From an uncultured Granulicella sp. (GTDB lineage: Bacteria > Acidobacteriota > Terriglobia > Terriglobales > Acidobacteriaceae): a stretch of 36,628 bases of DNA. The position numbers and the translations under genes are program-made. The stretch spans positions 1-36,628 of the forward strand of contig CALMVK010000179.1 of assembly GCA_937873145.1 (NCBI GenBank). Reading direction: 5' to 3'. The notes below the pieces were generated by a model. That model was not told the DNA's origin, ran no database searches, and saw nothing but the letters and a program-made list of their open reading frames with translations. Shown one piece after another: positions 8,993 to 17,985 of the stretch; position 1 is the stretch's first letter; each line of letters begins with the position of its first letter.

Positions 8993-9958
8993 TCACAGGA
9001 CCTCTCCCGCCGTGTGCTGGCGAGATTCGGACACGGGCGTACTCAGGCGATCCGCATCGCGCTCCAGCTCGGCAGAAGGATGCGTACCGCGCGTGGCTAC
9101 GTGATAAAAAGCATGGCCGGCGCGAGTCAGTTCACGGTCCATGCGGGAGATCAGAGCGAGATTGCGCGGAATGACGACCCCCTCCGTCGCGACGGCGATC
9201 AGCACACCCGAGCGGAGTTCCTCAAGAACGTTGATTCTGGGCAGAAAACCCATGCCCATGCCGGCGATGACCAGCCGCTTGAGCAGTTCGTAAGAATCAA
9301 GCTCCATGCCAATCCGCGGACGGATCTTGTACTGCGCAAAGAGTCGATCGAGATGCTCGCGGCGGCGACCCGTCTTCGGCAGCAAAAGATTATGCTGCGA
9401 GATCTGCTTCAGGCTGACCACGGGCAAACTGGCAAGCGCATGATCCTGCGGCAGGCACAGAGTCCACTCATCCTCGTGGATCACTTCGACGTGCAGACGC
9501 GGGTCGGCCACGGGCATGGAGACAACGCCAAAGTCAGCATCGCGATTCAACACGGACTCGATCGTCTTGGCTCGTTCAGCACGGACGATGCTGAGCGAGA
9601 CGCGGGGATAGCGCTTCTTGAAGTTGGCAAAAAAAGTTGGCAGCACATAAAGCGCGGTGGAATCGTTGGCGCTGATGAGCAGGCTGCCTCGGGGCGAGCG
9701 TTCCAGGTCGGCGATGGTAATCGCAATGTGATGGAGGCGCGAGATGCAGTCCTCGGCGAAGGGCTCGAAGACGCGGCCGGCGGCAGTAAGGGTGACTTTG
9801 CCTCCACCGCGCTCAAAGAGGCGAACGCCGACGGCTTTCTCAAGCGAGGAGATCTGCGCCGAGATGGAAGGCTGCGTCACCAGAAGTTTGACCGCGGCGC
9901 GGGAAAAACTCTTCTGCCGCGAAACCTCGAGGAAAGTTTTGAGTTGGTCAAAGTCCAA
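8993..9958 (-). CDS. LysR-family transcriptional regulator
   Basis: A 321-residue regulator. Residues about 1-60 form the classic LysR winged helix-turn-helix (FLEVSRQKSFSRAAVKL, then QPSISAQISSLEKAVG). Residues about 90-295 form the two-lobed periplasmic-binding-protein-like effector domain (SLLISANDSTALYVLP). The effector is not recognisable. The start is TTG at 9958 with AGAGGT six bases upstream; the protein begins MDFDQLKTF, which is the usual LysR start, so no other start is needed. Most LysR proteins regulate a divergent neighbour; the nearest divergent gene is the YmdB-like phosphodiesterase at 10107, and the same-strand neighbour is the MBL hydrolase. Confidence 0.93.
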   Translation of the reverse strand: MDFDQLKTFLEVSRQKSFSRAAVKLLVTQPSISAQISSLEKAVGVRLFERGGGKVTLTAAGRVFEPFAEDCISRLHHIAITIADLERSPRGSLLISANDSTALYVLPTFFANFKKRYPRVSLSIVRAERAKTIESVLNRDADFGVVSMPVADPRLHVEVIHEDEWTLCLPQDHALASLPVVSLKQISQHNLLLPKTGRRREHLDRLFAQYKIRPRIGMELDSYELLKRLVIAGMGMGFLPRINVLEELRSGVLIAVATEGVVIPRNLALISRMDRELTRAGHAFYHVATRGTHPSAELERDADRLSTPVSESRQHTAGEVL

Positions 9959-10106
9959 GCGGCACCTCTTGCTGGGGTCATCTCTGGTGTATCACAGGGG
10001 TCGAGGTTCATGAAGACTCAAGGCACGCAAAAGGCTCAGCGCGGCTGAAGTGCGGATGGGCACCCGGACCCCGGGCGGAATCGGCTGATCTGCTAGGCTC
10101 AGACGG

Positions 10107-10913
10107 GTGAAGATTCTGTTTGTTGGGGATGTGTTTGGGTCGGCTGGGCGGCATATTGTGCGGGAACATCTGCCTCAGCTAATGGAGACCCATGCGGTCG
10201 ACCTGCTTGTGATCAATGGAGAAAACGCAGCGGGTGGGTTTGGGATTACGCCTCCGCTGGCCGAGGAGTTGTTCGACCTGGGCGCGCAGGTCATTACAAC
10301 CGGCAATCACATTTGGGATAAGCGCGAGATCTTTGCGTATATGGCGGTGCCCTCGGACTCGCATGAGCGAGGGCGCAGAATTCTGCGGCCGGCAAACTAC
10401 GCGGTGACGACGCCAGGCTTCGGGCTGTACGAAGGGACGCTTGCCGATGGACAGAGATACGCGGTGATCAATCTGCAGGGGCGTGTGTTTATGTCGTCGT
10501 GCGACGACCCGTTTCGTAAGGCGGATGAGCTGTTAGCGATAGTGGCGCGGCAGTCCGGCGCGAAGGTGATTCTAGTAGATGTACATGCGGAGGCGTCAAG
10601 CGAGAAGGCGGCGCTCGGTTGGTATCTGGATGGACGCGTGACCGCCGTGCTAGGCACGCATACGCATGTGCCGACAGCGGACGAGCGAATCCTGCCCGAA
10701 GGGACGGCGTACCAGACGGATGTAGGCATGAGCGGGCCCTACGACTCGGTGATTGGAGTGGAGAAGGAGCTGGTGCTGCAGAAATTCTTGACGGGGATGC
10801 CCGGGAAGTTCGAGGCGGCAAAGGGGAATCCGAAGCTCGCGGCTACGCTGATTGAATGCGATGGAGGAACAGGACGGGCATTTGCAATAAAGCGATTTTT
10901 GCTTGGGGAGTAA
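10107..10913 (+). CDS. YmdB-family metallophosphoesterase (2',3'-cyclic nucleotide phosphodiesterase type)
   Basis: A 268-residue cytoplasmic calcineurin-like phosphoesterase. The dinuclear metal-site motifs are all visible: GDVFGSAGR near the start, INGENAAGGFGIT, TTGNHIWDK, VDVHAEASSEK and GTHTHVPTADE, followed by the family signature DVGMSGPYDSVIG. In Bacillus and Deinococcus, members hydrolyse 2',3'-cAMP and affect RNA turnover and biofilm formation; the role here is inferred by family. The start is GTG at 10107, giving the canonical MKILFVGDV N-terminus. It converges on the minus-strand gene at 11014 with a bidirectional terminator between them. Confidence 0.93.
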   Translation: MKILFVGDVFGSAGRHIVREHLPQLMETHAVDLLVINGENAAGGFGITPPLAEELFDLGAQVITTGNHIWDKREIFAYMAVPSDSHERGRRILRPANYAVTTPGFGLYEGTLADGQRYAVINLQGRVFMSSCDDPFRKADELLAIVARQSGAKVILVDVHAEASSEKAALGWYLDGRVTAVLGTHTHVPTADERILPEGTAYQTDVGMSGPYDSVIGVEKELVLQKFLTGMPGKFEAAKGNPKLAATLIECDGGTGRAFAIKRFLLGE

Positions 10914-10970
10914 AAATAATTCCAGAGTTAAAATCAGCTGAGCAGTATGCTAAGCGATCCAAAAAATAAA

Positions 10971-10994
10971 CGGCCATCTCAAACGAGATGGCCG
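10971..10994. terminator. Bidirectional Rho-independent terminator
   Basis: A perfect ten-base-pair stem (CGGCCATCTC / GAGATGGCCG) with the four-base loop AAAC lies between two convergent genes. On the minus strand it is followed by TTTATTTTTT, a strong U-tract for the secreted protein gene; on the plus strand only TTT follows, so it is weaker for the YmdB gene. Confidence 0.85.
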
Positions 10995-11013
10995 TTTCAT
11001 CTAAGTTAGGTGC

Positions 11014-12312
11014 TTAGTGGGTGCGACGAACAGGAGCCTTCCTTGCAGGAGCCTTCTTGGCCGCGATTTCGCCGTCGCTCATCGTAATCATAAGTGGCTT
11101 TTGGGTGTAGGAGGCATACGTACCGGTGAGGGTAACCTTGCTTCCGACCGTAGGAACAGTCTTAAGCGGCGTCTTCATGGCGTAGGTAAAGTCGGCGGTC
11201 TTCGACTGAACCGCATCGTCGGAGACGGCGACCTGGAGTTGGTCGGCGGTGGCGGCGATCACGGTGGCGTCGGGAATCTCAAAGCTCTTGCCTTTGACGG
11301 TCGCGAAGACCTTGTCCGCGTCATCCGGGCTGCCGTGCTGAAGGATGAACTCCTTGTCGCTGAGGGCGAGCGTGGCGAGGTCCGGCGTTTCGGCAATCGT
11401 CTTCTTTACGATGTCCTCGTCGGTGGGCGCGGGGACGATCTTGAAGTCGGCGGGAGGGTTCAGGTTGGCCTTAGCCGCAGTCACGACCGCGTCATAGCCA
11501 TCCATGCTGCCGTGGTACTTCTTGTAGCAGTAGTTGGCGAGCGGCTGAAGCTGCGGCTTGAACTGGTCGGGAGCAAGCGAGGCAGCGCGGGTGGTGTAGA
11601 AAGTGCAGTTGACGTAGTCGGGCGGGGTGGACTGGTAGTAGGCCTGGCCGAGGTAGTAGGTCTCCTGCAGAGCCGCGGGCTGTGTGGTGGTCGCGGGAGG
11701 CTCAGCAGCAAGCTCCGCTTTGTAGGCGGTGATCGCTCCAGCGGAGTCTTTCTTGGCCAGGTCGTCAGAGGCCTCGGCACCGTAGAAGATAGGCGTGGAG
11801 TAGTCCTTGAGCTTCTGGTAGTCGGCGTCGGACATGCTGGCGGGCTTGGCGGCTGCAAGACCCTTTTGCGCGTAACTGGCGGAGGCATCAAGCCCGGATT
11901 GCTTGGCGGCGGCATCGGTCTGGGCCTGCGCGGCCTCGCTGCGGTAGGCGACCTCAATCACATAGGCCTGGAGGTTGTCCGGGCTGAGTTGAAGTACCTT
12001 GTCCGCGGCATCGATGGCCTTGGCGTGATCGAAGGAACTGTAGTCGATCATGATGCGCGAAAGAACGTCGGCCTTCACAGCACTCTTCGGGTACTTGACC
12101 AAATAGGCTTCGAGCGCGGGAGCCTGAGTCTGAGGCGTCGTTTGCTTGTTCACCGCGTTGTCGTAGTCGGTAAACTCGGCGGGGTCCATCTGGATCTGGC
12201 TGCCGCTCGCCGCGGGTGCTTGGGCCAAAGCAAGCCCGCTCAGGGAGAGCATAGCCGGAGCAGCCGTAAAGGACGATGCGGCCAGGAGAGACGCAATTGC
12301 TGCCTTCTTCAT
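11014..12312 (-). CDS. Secreted helical-repeat protein with C-terminal OB-like domain, unknown function
   Basis: A 432-residue exported protein of unknown function. The signal peptide spans about residues 1-31 (ends SGLALAQA). Residues about 45-300 are Ala-rich helices resembling tetratricopeptide repeats (AIDAADKVLQLSPDNLQAYV). The last 70 residues before the tail contain VGSKVTLTGTYASYTQKP, which resembles the tRNA_anti-like OB fold, with a DDADKVFATVKGKSF segment before it. The tail is short and basic (KKAPARKAPVRRTH). A GAGGTG site lies upstream of ATG 12312. The opposite strand also has a long open frame here, but it lacks a signal peptide, a ribosome site and domains. Transcription probably starts from the promoter at 12494-12522. 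Confidence 0.75.
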   Translation of the reverse strand: MKKAAIASLLAASSFTAAPAMLSLSGLALAQAPAASGSQIQMDPAEFTDYDNAVNKQTTPQTQAPALEAYLVKYPKSAVKADVLSRIMIDYSSFDHAKAIDAADKVLQLSPDNLQAYVIEVAYRSEAAQAQTDAAAKQSGLDASASYAQKGLAAAKPASMSDADYQKLKDYSTPIFYGAEASDDLAKKDSAGAITAYKAELAAEPPATTTQPAALQETYYLGQAYYQSTPPDYVNCTFYTTRAASLAPDQFKPQLQPLANYCYKKYHGSMDGYDAVVTAAKANLNPPADFKIVPAPTDEDIVKKTIAETPDLATLALSDKEFILQHGSPDDADKVFATVKGKSFEIPDATVIAATADQLQVAVSDDAVQSKTADFTYAMKTPLKTVPTVGSKVTLTGTYASYTQKPLMITMSDGEIAAKKAPARKAPVRRTH

Positions 12313-12651
12313 TGTAGAAACACCTCAGGAAAATCTTCTGCTGCAGTCAGACTTGGACGCCGTTGATTGTCTTGCTCCACAGAGCCTACCGGAGCCGGAT
12401 GCGAAAGCGAAAGGAAATTGAAAGTTCTCTTAAGCACAAAGCCCAATTCGGTACTGACCGGGACATATCCAAGCTAATGTCGCAATAAGGCAGATTATAG
12501 AAACGACGTTGCCTACGTGCAAGCAGGCTAGGCTTGGAGTCTCCGCGCGATAGCGCAGGATGGAAGCGCCTTATCCACACGGAAGATCCATGCGACGTTG
12601 ATTTCGTCCTTCTACGACGGCTAGAGTGAGCCCATACCCTACGAGGAACGT
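12313..12651. other. Divergent intergenic region between the secreted protein gene and smc
   Basis: This 339-base stretch separates divergent genes. It contains the minus-strand promoter listed separately and the GAGGAAC ribosome site just before the smc GTG. Small open frames here have no recognisable features. No clear plus-strand promoter for smc was found by eye. Confidence 0.6.
12494..12522 (-). promoter_or_regulatory. Predicted sigma-70 promoter (TTGCAC-N17-TATAAT)
   Basis: On the minus strand TTGCAC and a perfect TATAAT are separated by exactly 17 bases. The -10 element lies at 12494-12499 and the -35 at 12517-12522. It points at the secreted protein gene and implies a leader of about 175 bases. 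Confidence 0.6.
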
Positions 12652-15600
12652 GTGCTTAAACTTAAGAAAGTTCAGATTCTCGGCTTCAAATCGTTTTGCG
12701 ACCGGACGGAGGTGCAACTGGCGGGCCACGGCATCGCTGCGATTGTGGGGCCGAATGGCTGCGGAAAGTCGAACATCTCGGATGCGATTACCTGGGTGCT
12801 CGGCGAGCAGAGCGCCAAAAGCCTGCGTGGAGTGAAGATGGAGGATGTCATCTTTGCCGGCACGCGGGAGCGTAAGCCGACGGGGATGGCGGAGGTATCG
12901 CTGACACTGGTCGACCCGGAGGTGTATGACGGAGCGGCGGACGCAGATGGGGCAGAGGCGGACGTGACGATTGAAGGTCGACAGACCCTCGATTGGAACG
13001 AAGAGCGTCTGCGCGAGCAGCGGGCGGCGGAGACGGAAGAGGCGGTGGCAGAGGCTCAGCCGGGAGCGGTCGCAGAGGCAGTCGAGAGTGGCGGTGAAGC
13101 TGCGGCTCGAGCGGCCGGCAGCCCGGACAACGTGGTGCTAAAGATTCGCCGGCGGAAGTTTGGGCGAACGCCGATCCGCGCCGGGGAGATTACGGTCACG
13201 CGGAGGCTCTTTCGGTCGGGCGATTCGGAGTATCTGCTGAACGGCAAGATCTGCCGGCTGCGCGATATTCAGGACATCTTCCTGGGCACGGGGCTGGGCG
13301 GGGAGAGCTACGCCATCATCGGGCAGGAGCGGATTGGCCAGCTACTAAGCGCGAAACCGCAGGACCGGCGCGCCATCATCGAGGAGGCTGCGGGAATCAC
13401 ACGGTTCAAGACGAAGAAGCGGCTGGCGGAGCTGCGGCTGGAGGCGGCAAAACAGAATCTGGCGCGGGTGAACGACATCTTCGAAGAAGTGACCAAGCAG
13501 ATGGCGACGCTGAAACGCCAGGCAGCCAAGGCGGAGCGGTACGGGCAGATCCGGGATGAGTTGCGGGCCAAGTTGCGGGTCGTGCTGGCGAGTCGTCTGG
13601 CGCAGCTCGATGCAGAGCAGGCATCGGCCTCGCACCAGATTGCGACGCTTACGGTGGAGATCGATCAACAAGCGGCGCAGATTGCGGCGATGGACGCCGA
13701 GCATGCGGAGGGCGTGCGGCACGGCTACGTGCTCGACGGGCAGGTCCGCGAGCATGCGGCGGTCGCCAGCCAGTCAGCCGTGGAGCTGGAGCGCATTGCG
13801 GCGCGGACGACGGCGAATGCCGATCGCGTGACGGAGCTGACGGCGCGGCTTGGGGCGGGTGGGCAGGAGTTGGAGGCGGCGCGGGCACAATTGGCCACGC
13901 TGGCCGGCGAACAGCAGCAGCAGCGGAGTTTTCTGGACTCGGCGAATGGAGAGGCGAGCGATTCGCGAGCGGCGGCAAACAGGCAGCAGCAGGCGGCGCA
14001 GGAGGCTCTGCGGGCGGTGCAGACCAGCGAGCAGCAGGCTGAACAGGCGCGGCGCAACTCGATGCAACTGATCCAGCGCGCGGGGCAGCTTCGCAATGAG
14101 CTGACGCAAGCGGAGGCGGCGCTGGCGGGGCTGGAGCGAGAGTCCGAACGGCTGGTGGCGGAGTCCGGCACCGCGCGCGAGGAGCTGGCGGCGCTGGGCA
14201 TGCAACGCGGGCAGGTCAAGCTCTCCTTTGAGAGCGTGACCGAGCGGCTGAAGCGGCTGGAGATGGAGATTGCGAAGCTCCGGCTGGGGATCGAGGCGCA
14301 CCGGAAAGAGGAGTCCGAAAGCAAGCGGCGGGGAGATCAGTTACGAAGCGAGGTGGCGAGCCTGAATGGGCGGCGAGGCTCGCTTGAGGGGCTGATCCGG
14401 GATCACAGCTACTCAACCGACACGGTCAAAAATATTCTGCGGGCAAGTACAAAAAAGACCCGGGAGACGGGACAGCAGAGCAGCACGCTCGGCACACTGG
14501 CGGACTTCCTTGAAGTCGACGGCGCGTACGAGCAGGTGGTGGACGAGTTCCTGCGCGACGAGCTGAACTACGTGGTGGTGCGGGACTGGCAGGCGGCCGA
14601 GGACGGAATCAAGCTGCTGCGCTCGGAGGTTGCGGGGCGGGCGACGTTCCTCGTTGAAGGTGGTGGCCTGGAGGGTGCGGAGCGGCGGACGCAGCCGGCG
14701 GAGTCAGCAGGGCTGCGTCCGCTAACCGAGTGTATCCGGGTGCTGAATGGGTTCGGGCGGTCGCTCGAGGTGCTGCTGCCGAAGTTGCGTGAAGGCTTTG
14801 TGGCTCCGGATGCGGAGGCGGCGCGGCGGCTGGCGCTGGCGCATCCGGAGGGTTACTTCCTGGCGCCCACTGGCGAGACCTTCCACCACGTGACGGTGAC
14901 CGGAGGACGGCCGAGCTCGGGTGGTCCGCTGGCCTTGAAGCGCGAGCTGCGCGAGGTAGAGACGAAGCTGGCGGCGGTTCAAGAGCAGCTAGCGGCGACG
15001 GATTTACGTACCGCCCAGGTGGGGCGGGAGCTTGCGCAGCAGAATGCAGCCATCGAGAGCAAAAACCATGAGCGGCGGGATGCGGAGCGGGAGGCGGCAA
15101 ACTCAGGCGCAGCGCTCCGGCAGATGGAGTCGGAGTCCTCGCGCATTGAGCGGCGGCTGCAGGAGTGGATGCTGGCGACCGAGCGAAACCGCGATGGGCG
15201 CAACGCGAAAGCAGACGTGATAGCCGCGCGGCGGACGCAGGCGGGAGCGGTGGAAGAAGAGCGCACGGCGCTTGAGGCTGGGTTGGCAGCGCTGTCGGCG
15301 CAGGTGGAGGAGTTGCGCCATCGGCGAGAGGAGCTGCAGCAAGCTGCTTCTGGGGCGGCAGCGGCGCTGGCGGGGCTTGAGGAGCGCAGGCGGAACGCGC
15401 AGGCGGGCTTTGAGCAGACGACGCGTCTCTTCCATGGTCAGCAGCAGCGAATCACGCAGTTGGAACAGCAATTAGCGGCGGCGGCGGCGGAGCGGCTTCG
15501 TCGTGAAGAAGAGACATCCACGCTGGCGGCGCAACACGCGGAGCTGGGGGCGAAGCGCGCGACCGCGGTGGCGGAGGGAGCGCGGTTAAGCGAGGAGGCA

Positions 15601-16509
15601 CAGGCGCTGCGTGGAACGACGGCGGCGCTCGATCAAAAGCTGCGAGGACTGCGCGCGGAGACGGAGGGCTGGCGGGAGCGGCGGGCGGGGTTGTCGGCGC
15701 GAGTAGCAAAGCTGACGTCCGACATCGAGCACCTGGAGCAGACGTGCCTGAACGATCTTGCGGTTCCGGCGTCCGAGCTGCGCGAAGACCGAACCATACA
15801 ACGCCTGGAAGGTGAGGGATTGCACACGCAGGAGGCCGAAGCGCGCACGCTCAAGCAGAAGCTTGAGGCCATGGGGCCGGTGAACATGATGGCACTCGAG
15901 GAGTACAGCGAGACGGCCGAGCGGCATACGTTTCTCGAGACACAGCGAAAAGACTTGCTGGGCTCGATTGAGAACACGCAGGCGTCCATCAAGGAGATCG
16001 ACGATGTCTCGCGCGAAAAGTTCGATGAGGCCTACACACGCATCAATGAGAACTTTGCCATCACGTTTACGAAGCTGTTCGGAGGCGGACAGGCGTTTAT
16101 GCGGCTGACCGAGGAAGAGAACCGCGGGGAGGCGGGGATCGAAATCGTAGCTTCGCCTCCAGGCAAAAAACTACAAAACATCCTGCTGCTCTCGGGTGGC
16201 GAGAAGGCTTTGACCGCGTTGAGCCTGCTGGTGGGGATTTTTCAATACCAGCCTGCGCCCTTTTGCATCCTGGATGAGGTGGACGCGCCGCTCGACGAGA
16301 CCAACGTAGGCCGCTACGCAAAGTTGATCTCGGAGATGAGCGAGCATACGCAGTTCATTGCGATCACGCACAGCCGGCGCACGATGCAGCAGGCCGACGT
16401 GATCTACGGGGTCACGATGCAGGAGCCCGGCGTAAGCAAGATTGTGAGTGTGAACCTTGGGCAGGGCAACCGGAGTGGAGAGCGGGAGCGGTCCAGCCGT
16501 GCTGCGTAA
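12652..16509 (+). CDS. smc: Chromosome segregation protein SMC
   Basis: A 1285-residue condensin ATPase that compacts and segregates the chromosome with ScpA and ScpB (not in this window). The Walker A motif GPNGCGKS is at residues 33-40. Two long coiled coils (about 225-560 and 760-1080) flank a hinge beginning near residue 610 (TLADFLEVDGAYEQVVDEFL). The C-terminal head has the ABC signature LSGGEK at 1180-1185 and Walker B ILDEVDAPLDE near 1206-1216. The protein is about 100 residues longer than typical bacterial SMC (1150-1200), largely because of an acidic, Ala-rich insertion in the N-terminal head around residues 92-165. The start is GTG at 12652 with GAGGAAC upstream. The coding sequence is GC-rich throughout, like its neighbours. 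Confidence 0.97.
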   Translation: MLKLKKVQILGFKSFCDRTEVQLAGHGIAAIVGPNGCGKSNISDAITWVLGEQSAKSLRGVKMEDVIFAGTRERKPTGMAEVSLTLVDPEVYDGAADADGAEADVTIEGRQTLDWNEERLREQRAAETEEAVAEAQPGAVAEAVESGGEAAARAAGSPDNVVLKIRRRKFGRTPIRAGEITVTRRLFRSGDSEYLLNGKICRLRDIQDIFLGTGLGGESYAIIGQERIGQLLSAKPQDRRAIIEEAAGITRFKTKKRLAELRLEAAKQNLARVNDIFEEVTKQMATLKRQAAKAERYGQIRDELRAKLRVVLASRLAQLDAEQASASHQIATLTVEIDQQAAQIAAMDAEHAEGVRHGYVLDGQVREHAAVASQSAVELERIAARTTANADRVTELTARLGAGGQELEAARAQLATLAGEQQQQRSFLDSANGEASDSRAAANRQQQAAQEALRAVQTSEQQAEQARRNSMQLIQRAGQLRNELTQAEAALAGLERESERLVAESGTAREELAALGMQRGQVKLSFESVTERLKRLEMEIAKLRLGIEAHRKEESESKRRGDQLRSEVASLNGRRGSLEGLIRDHSYSTDTVKNILRASTKKTRETGQQSSTLGTLADFLEVDGAYEQVVDEFLRDELNYVVVRDWQAAEDGIKLLRSEVAGRATFLVEGGGLEGAERRTQPAESAGLRPLTECIRVLNGFGRSLEVLLPKLREGFVAPDAEAARRLALAHPEGYFLAPTGETFHHVTVTGGRPSSGGPLALKRELREVETKLAAVQEQLAATDLRTAQVGRELAQQNAAIESKNHERRDAEREAANSGAALRQMESESSRIERRLQEWMLATERNRDGRNAKADVIAARRTQAGAVEEERTALEAGLAALSAQVEELRHRREELQQAASGAAAALAGLEERRRNAQAGFEQTTRLFHGQQQRITQLEQQLAAAAAERLRREEETSTLAAQHAELGAKRATAVAEGARLSEEAQALRGTTAALDQKLRGLRAETEGWRERRAGLSARVAKLTSDIEHLEQTCLNDLAVPASELREDRTIQRLEGEGLHTQEAEARTLKQKLEAMGPVNMMALEEYSETAERHTFLETQRKDLLGSIENTQASIKEIDDVSREKFDEAYTRINENFAITFTKLFGGGQAFMRLTEEENRGEAGIEIVASPPGKKLQNILLLSGGEKALTALSLLVGIFQYQPAPFCILDEVDAPLDETNVGRYAKLISEMSEHTQFIAITHSRRTMQQADVIYGVTMQEPGVSKIVSVNLGQGNRSGERERSSRAA

Positions 16510-16659
16510 AGAGATCGCCTTTCAAAACGGCGGCTGGTGCTGGTAGTAAGACGAGCCGCCAAAAGTGTTAGAGCGCCGCCTGAAAGTGCTATCGATCGGC
16601 GATCGTTCTCCGACTAAGCTCAGAAAGTCGCATCCACGCTGGAGCGATCGGAGCGTGTC

Positions 16660-17265
16660 TTGGTTGTGCAGAGCGCATCTACGAAGCGCATGGTTTGCCT
16701 GGCAAGCTCGTTGAAGCGCGGCGGGCTCTGCATCGCGGGGCGTGAGCTGACGGGGGCAGGACTGGGTGCTTGGACTCGGCCGGTAAGCGCGCGGCCTGGT
16801 GCCGAGCTGACGTATCTGGAGTATCGATACGAGAGTGGACTAGGTCCGAAGCCGCTCGATGTTGTAGATATACCCGTGCTGAAGCCGGACACGCGCGGTC
16901 ATCAGGTGGAAAACTTTTTGATCGATCGTTCGCGGCGCTGGATCGCCCGAGGAAGACTGCCGTTCGCGCGGGTGGCTGGGCTAGTGGAGGAGCCAGCGTC
17001 GTTGTGGACAAACTCCGACAGCACGTCGGGCGGACACTTCAACTGCATCAGCTCGAAAGAAGCCGCGCAGTTCAACTGGTCTCTCTGCCTAATCCAGGTG
17101 CGCGAGCTTTGGATTGAGGTCAGAGCCGCTGGGCGCGGGGAGAAGGCGTTTCGTGCGTGCTTTGACTATAAAGGTGCCGCATACAAGCTGAGTGTGACGG
17201 ATCCGGCAATACGCGAACGATACGGTCTAGAGCCAACAGGAATGTACCAATATCAGGAATCATAA
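16660..17265 (+). CDS. Predicted dual OB-fold protein of the DUF488 neighbourhood, unknown function
   Basis: A 201-residue soluble protein. The N-terminal core (KRMVCLASSLKRGGLCIAG, then LGAWTRPVS) resembles the family called dual-OB-containing domain that often sits beside DUF488 genes; I recall this association rather than having tested it. No catalytic motif is obvious, so binding of nucleic acid or a ligand is a guess from the fold. The start is uncertain: TTG at 16660 has GGAG six bases upstream, while GTG 16666 and ATG 16690 are alternatives; ATG would trim the conserved STKR lead-in. Two DUF488 genes follow, 99 bases and beyond. A weak hairpin with no T-run lies between smc and this gene. 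Confidence 0.6.
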   Translation: MVVQSASTKRMVCLASSLKRGGLCIAGRELTGAGLGAWTRPVSARPGAELTYLEYRYESGLGPKPLDVVDIPVLKPDTRGHQVENFLIDRSRRWIARGRLPFARVAGLVEEPASLWTNSDSTSGGHFNCISSKEAAQFNWSLCLIQVRELWIEVRAAGRGEKAFRACFDYKGAAYKLSVTDPAIRERYGLEPTGMYQYQES

Positions 17266-17364
17266 AATTTATTTATGCGTGAGTTTGTCAGAGATCTTTG
17301 AAGGGGACGGACGATGTCATAAACTGGTGGCGTCCGTGATTGCAGAAGAGGAGCCCGAAGGTAC

Positions 17365-17967
17365 ATGAAGACTGTCTACACCATTGGACACTCAAACCAT
17401 GATCAGAGGACTTTTATGGCTTTGTTGCGGGCACATGCGGTTACGGCAATCGCGGATGTACGCTCGCAGCCGTACAGTGGCTATAATCCGCAGTTCGATC
17501 GCGAGATCCTGCAACGGGCTTTGTCGAGGGACGGGATCCGCTACGCCTTTTTGGGTACGGAACTTGGAGCACGAAGCAGCAATCCGGCGTGCTATGAGCA
17601 GGGCGTGGTTCAGTTTGAACGGCTGGCGCAGACCCGGGAGTTTGAACGCGGGCTTGACCGGATTTCCTCAGGAGCACAACAATATCGCGTAGCCCTGATG
17701 TGCGCGGAAAAGGAGCCTCTGGAGTGTCATCGAACGATTCTGGTGGCGCGAGAGCTGCGGCGCAGAGGCGTGGAGGTGGCTCACATCCATGCCGATGGAA
17801 GACTGGAGCAGCATGAGGACGCGTTGAGCCGTCTGGCGCGCATATTAGGCGTGCGTGTGCAAGAACAGCATCTGTTTCGTTCTGCCCAGGAGCTCACGGA
17901 CGATCTGTATCGCATGCAGGAAAAGCGCATCGCATACGAAGTGGATGTGGCTTTGCCGGCTGCCTAA
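17365..17967 (+). CDS. DUF488 family protein (first copy)
   Basis: A 200-residue DUF488 protein. Family landmarks are the N-terminal TIGHSNHDQRTFMALL, the DVRSQPYS segment and the cysteine motif CAEKEPLECHR (about residues 112-122). The paired Cys and the CHR arginine are strictly kept, which suggests a catalytic or metal-related site, but the family has no firmly assigned activity. About 45 extra residues follow the domain. ATG at 17365 has GAAGG just upstream. The stop TAA at 17965-17967 is in the same reading frame as a second DUF488 gene that starts 18 bases later, so the pair looks like a tandem that could derive from, or be read as, one two-domain protein. Confidence 0.88.
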   Translation: MKTVYTIGHSNHDQRTFMALLRAHAVTAIADVRSQPYSGYNPQFDREILQRALSRDGIRYAFLGTELGARSSNPACYEQGVVQFERLAQTREFERGLDRISSGAQQYRVALMCAEKEPLECHRTILVARELRRRGVEVAHIHADGRLEQHEDALSRLARILGVRVQEQHLFRSAQELTDDLYRMQEKRIAYEVDVALPAA

Positions 17968-17973
17968 GCCCTG

Positions 17974-17978
17974 AGAGG
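17974..17978 (+). promoter_or_regulatory. Ribosome binding site deciding a CTG start
   Basis: AGAGG lies seven bases before CTG 17986. This is the optimal spacing and the only Shine-Dalgarno in the 75 bases between the preceding stop and the first ordinary start codon (TTG 18043). Confidence 0.5.
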
Positions 17979-17985
17979 TTCTCGC

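Noticed and set aside
9014-10048. 344-residue plus-strand open frame opposite the LysR gene
   Set aside because: The minus strand encodes a clear LysR protein; the plus frame has no recognisable features.
11017-12366. 449-residue plus-strand open frame opposite the secreted repeat protein
   Set aside because: Gly/Val/Arg-rich shadow sequence with no fold features, while the minus strand has signal peptide, ribosome site, promoter and terminator.
16529-16560. Possible terminator after smc (GGCGGCT / AGCCGCC, 18-base loop)
   Set aside because: No T-run follows on the plus strand and the loop is long; the T-run lies on the minus strand, where no gene reads into it.
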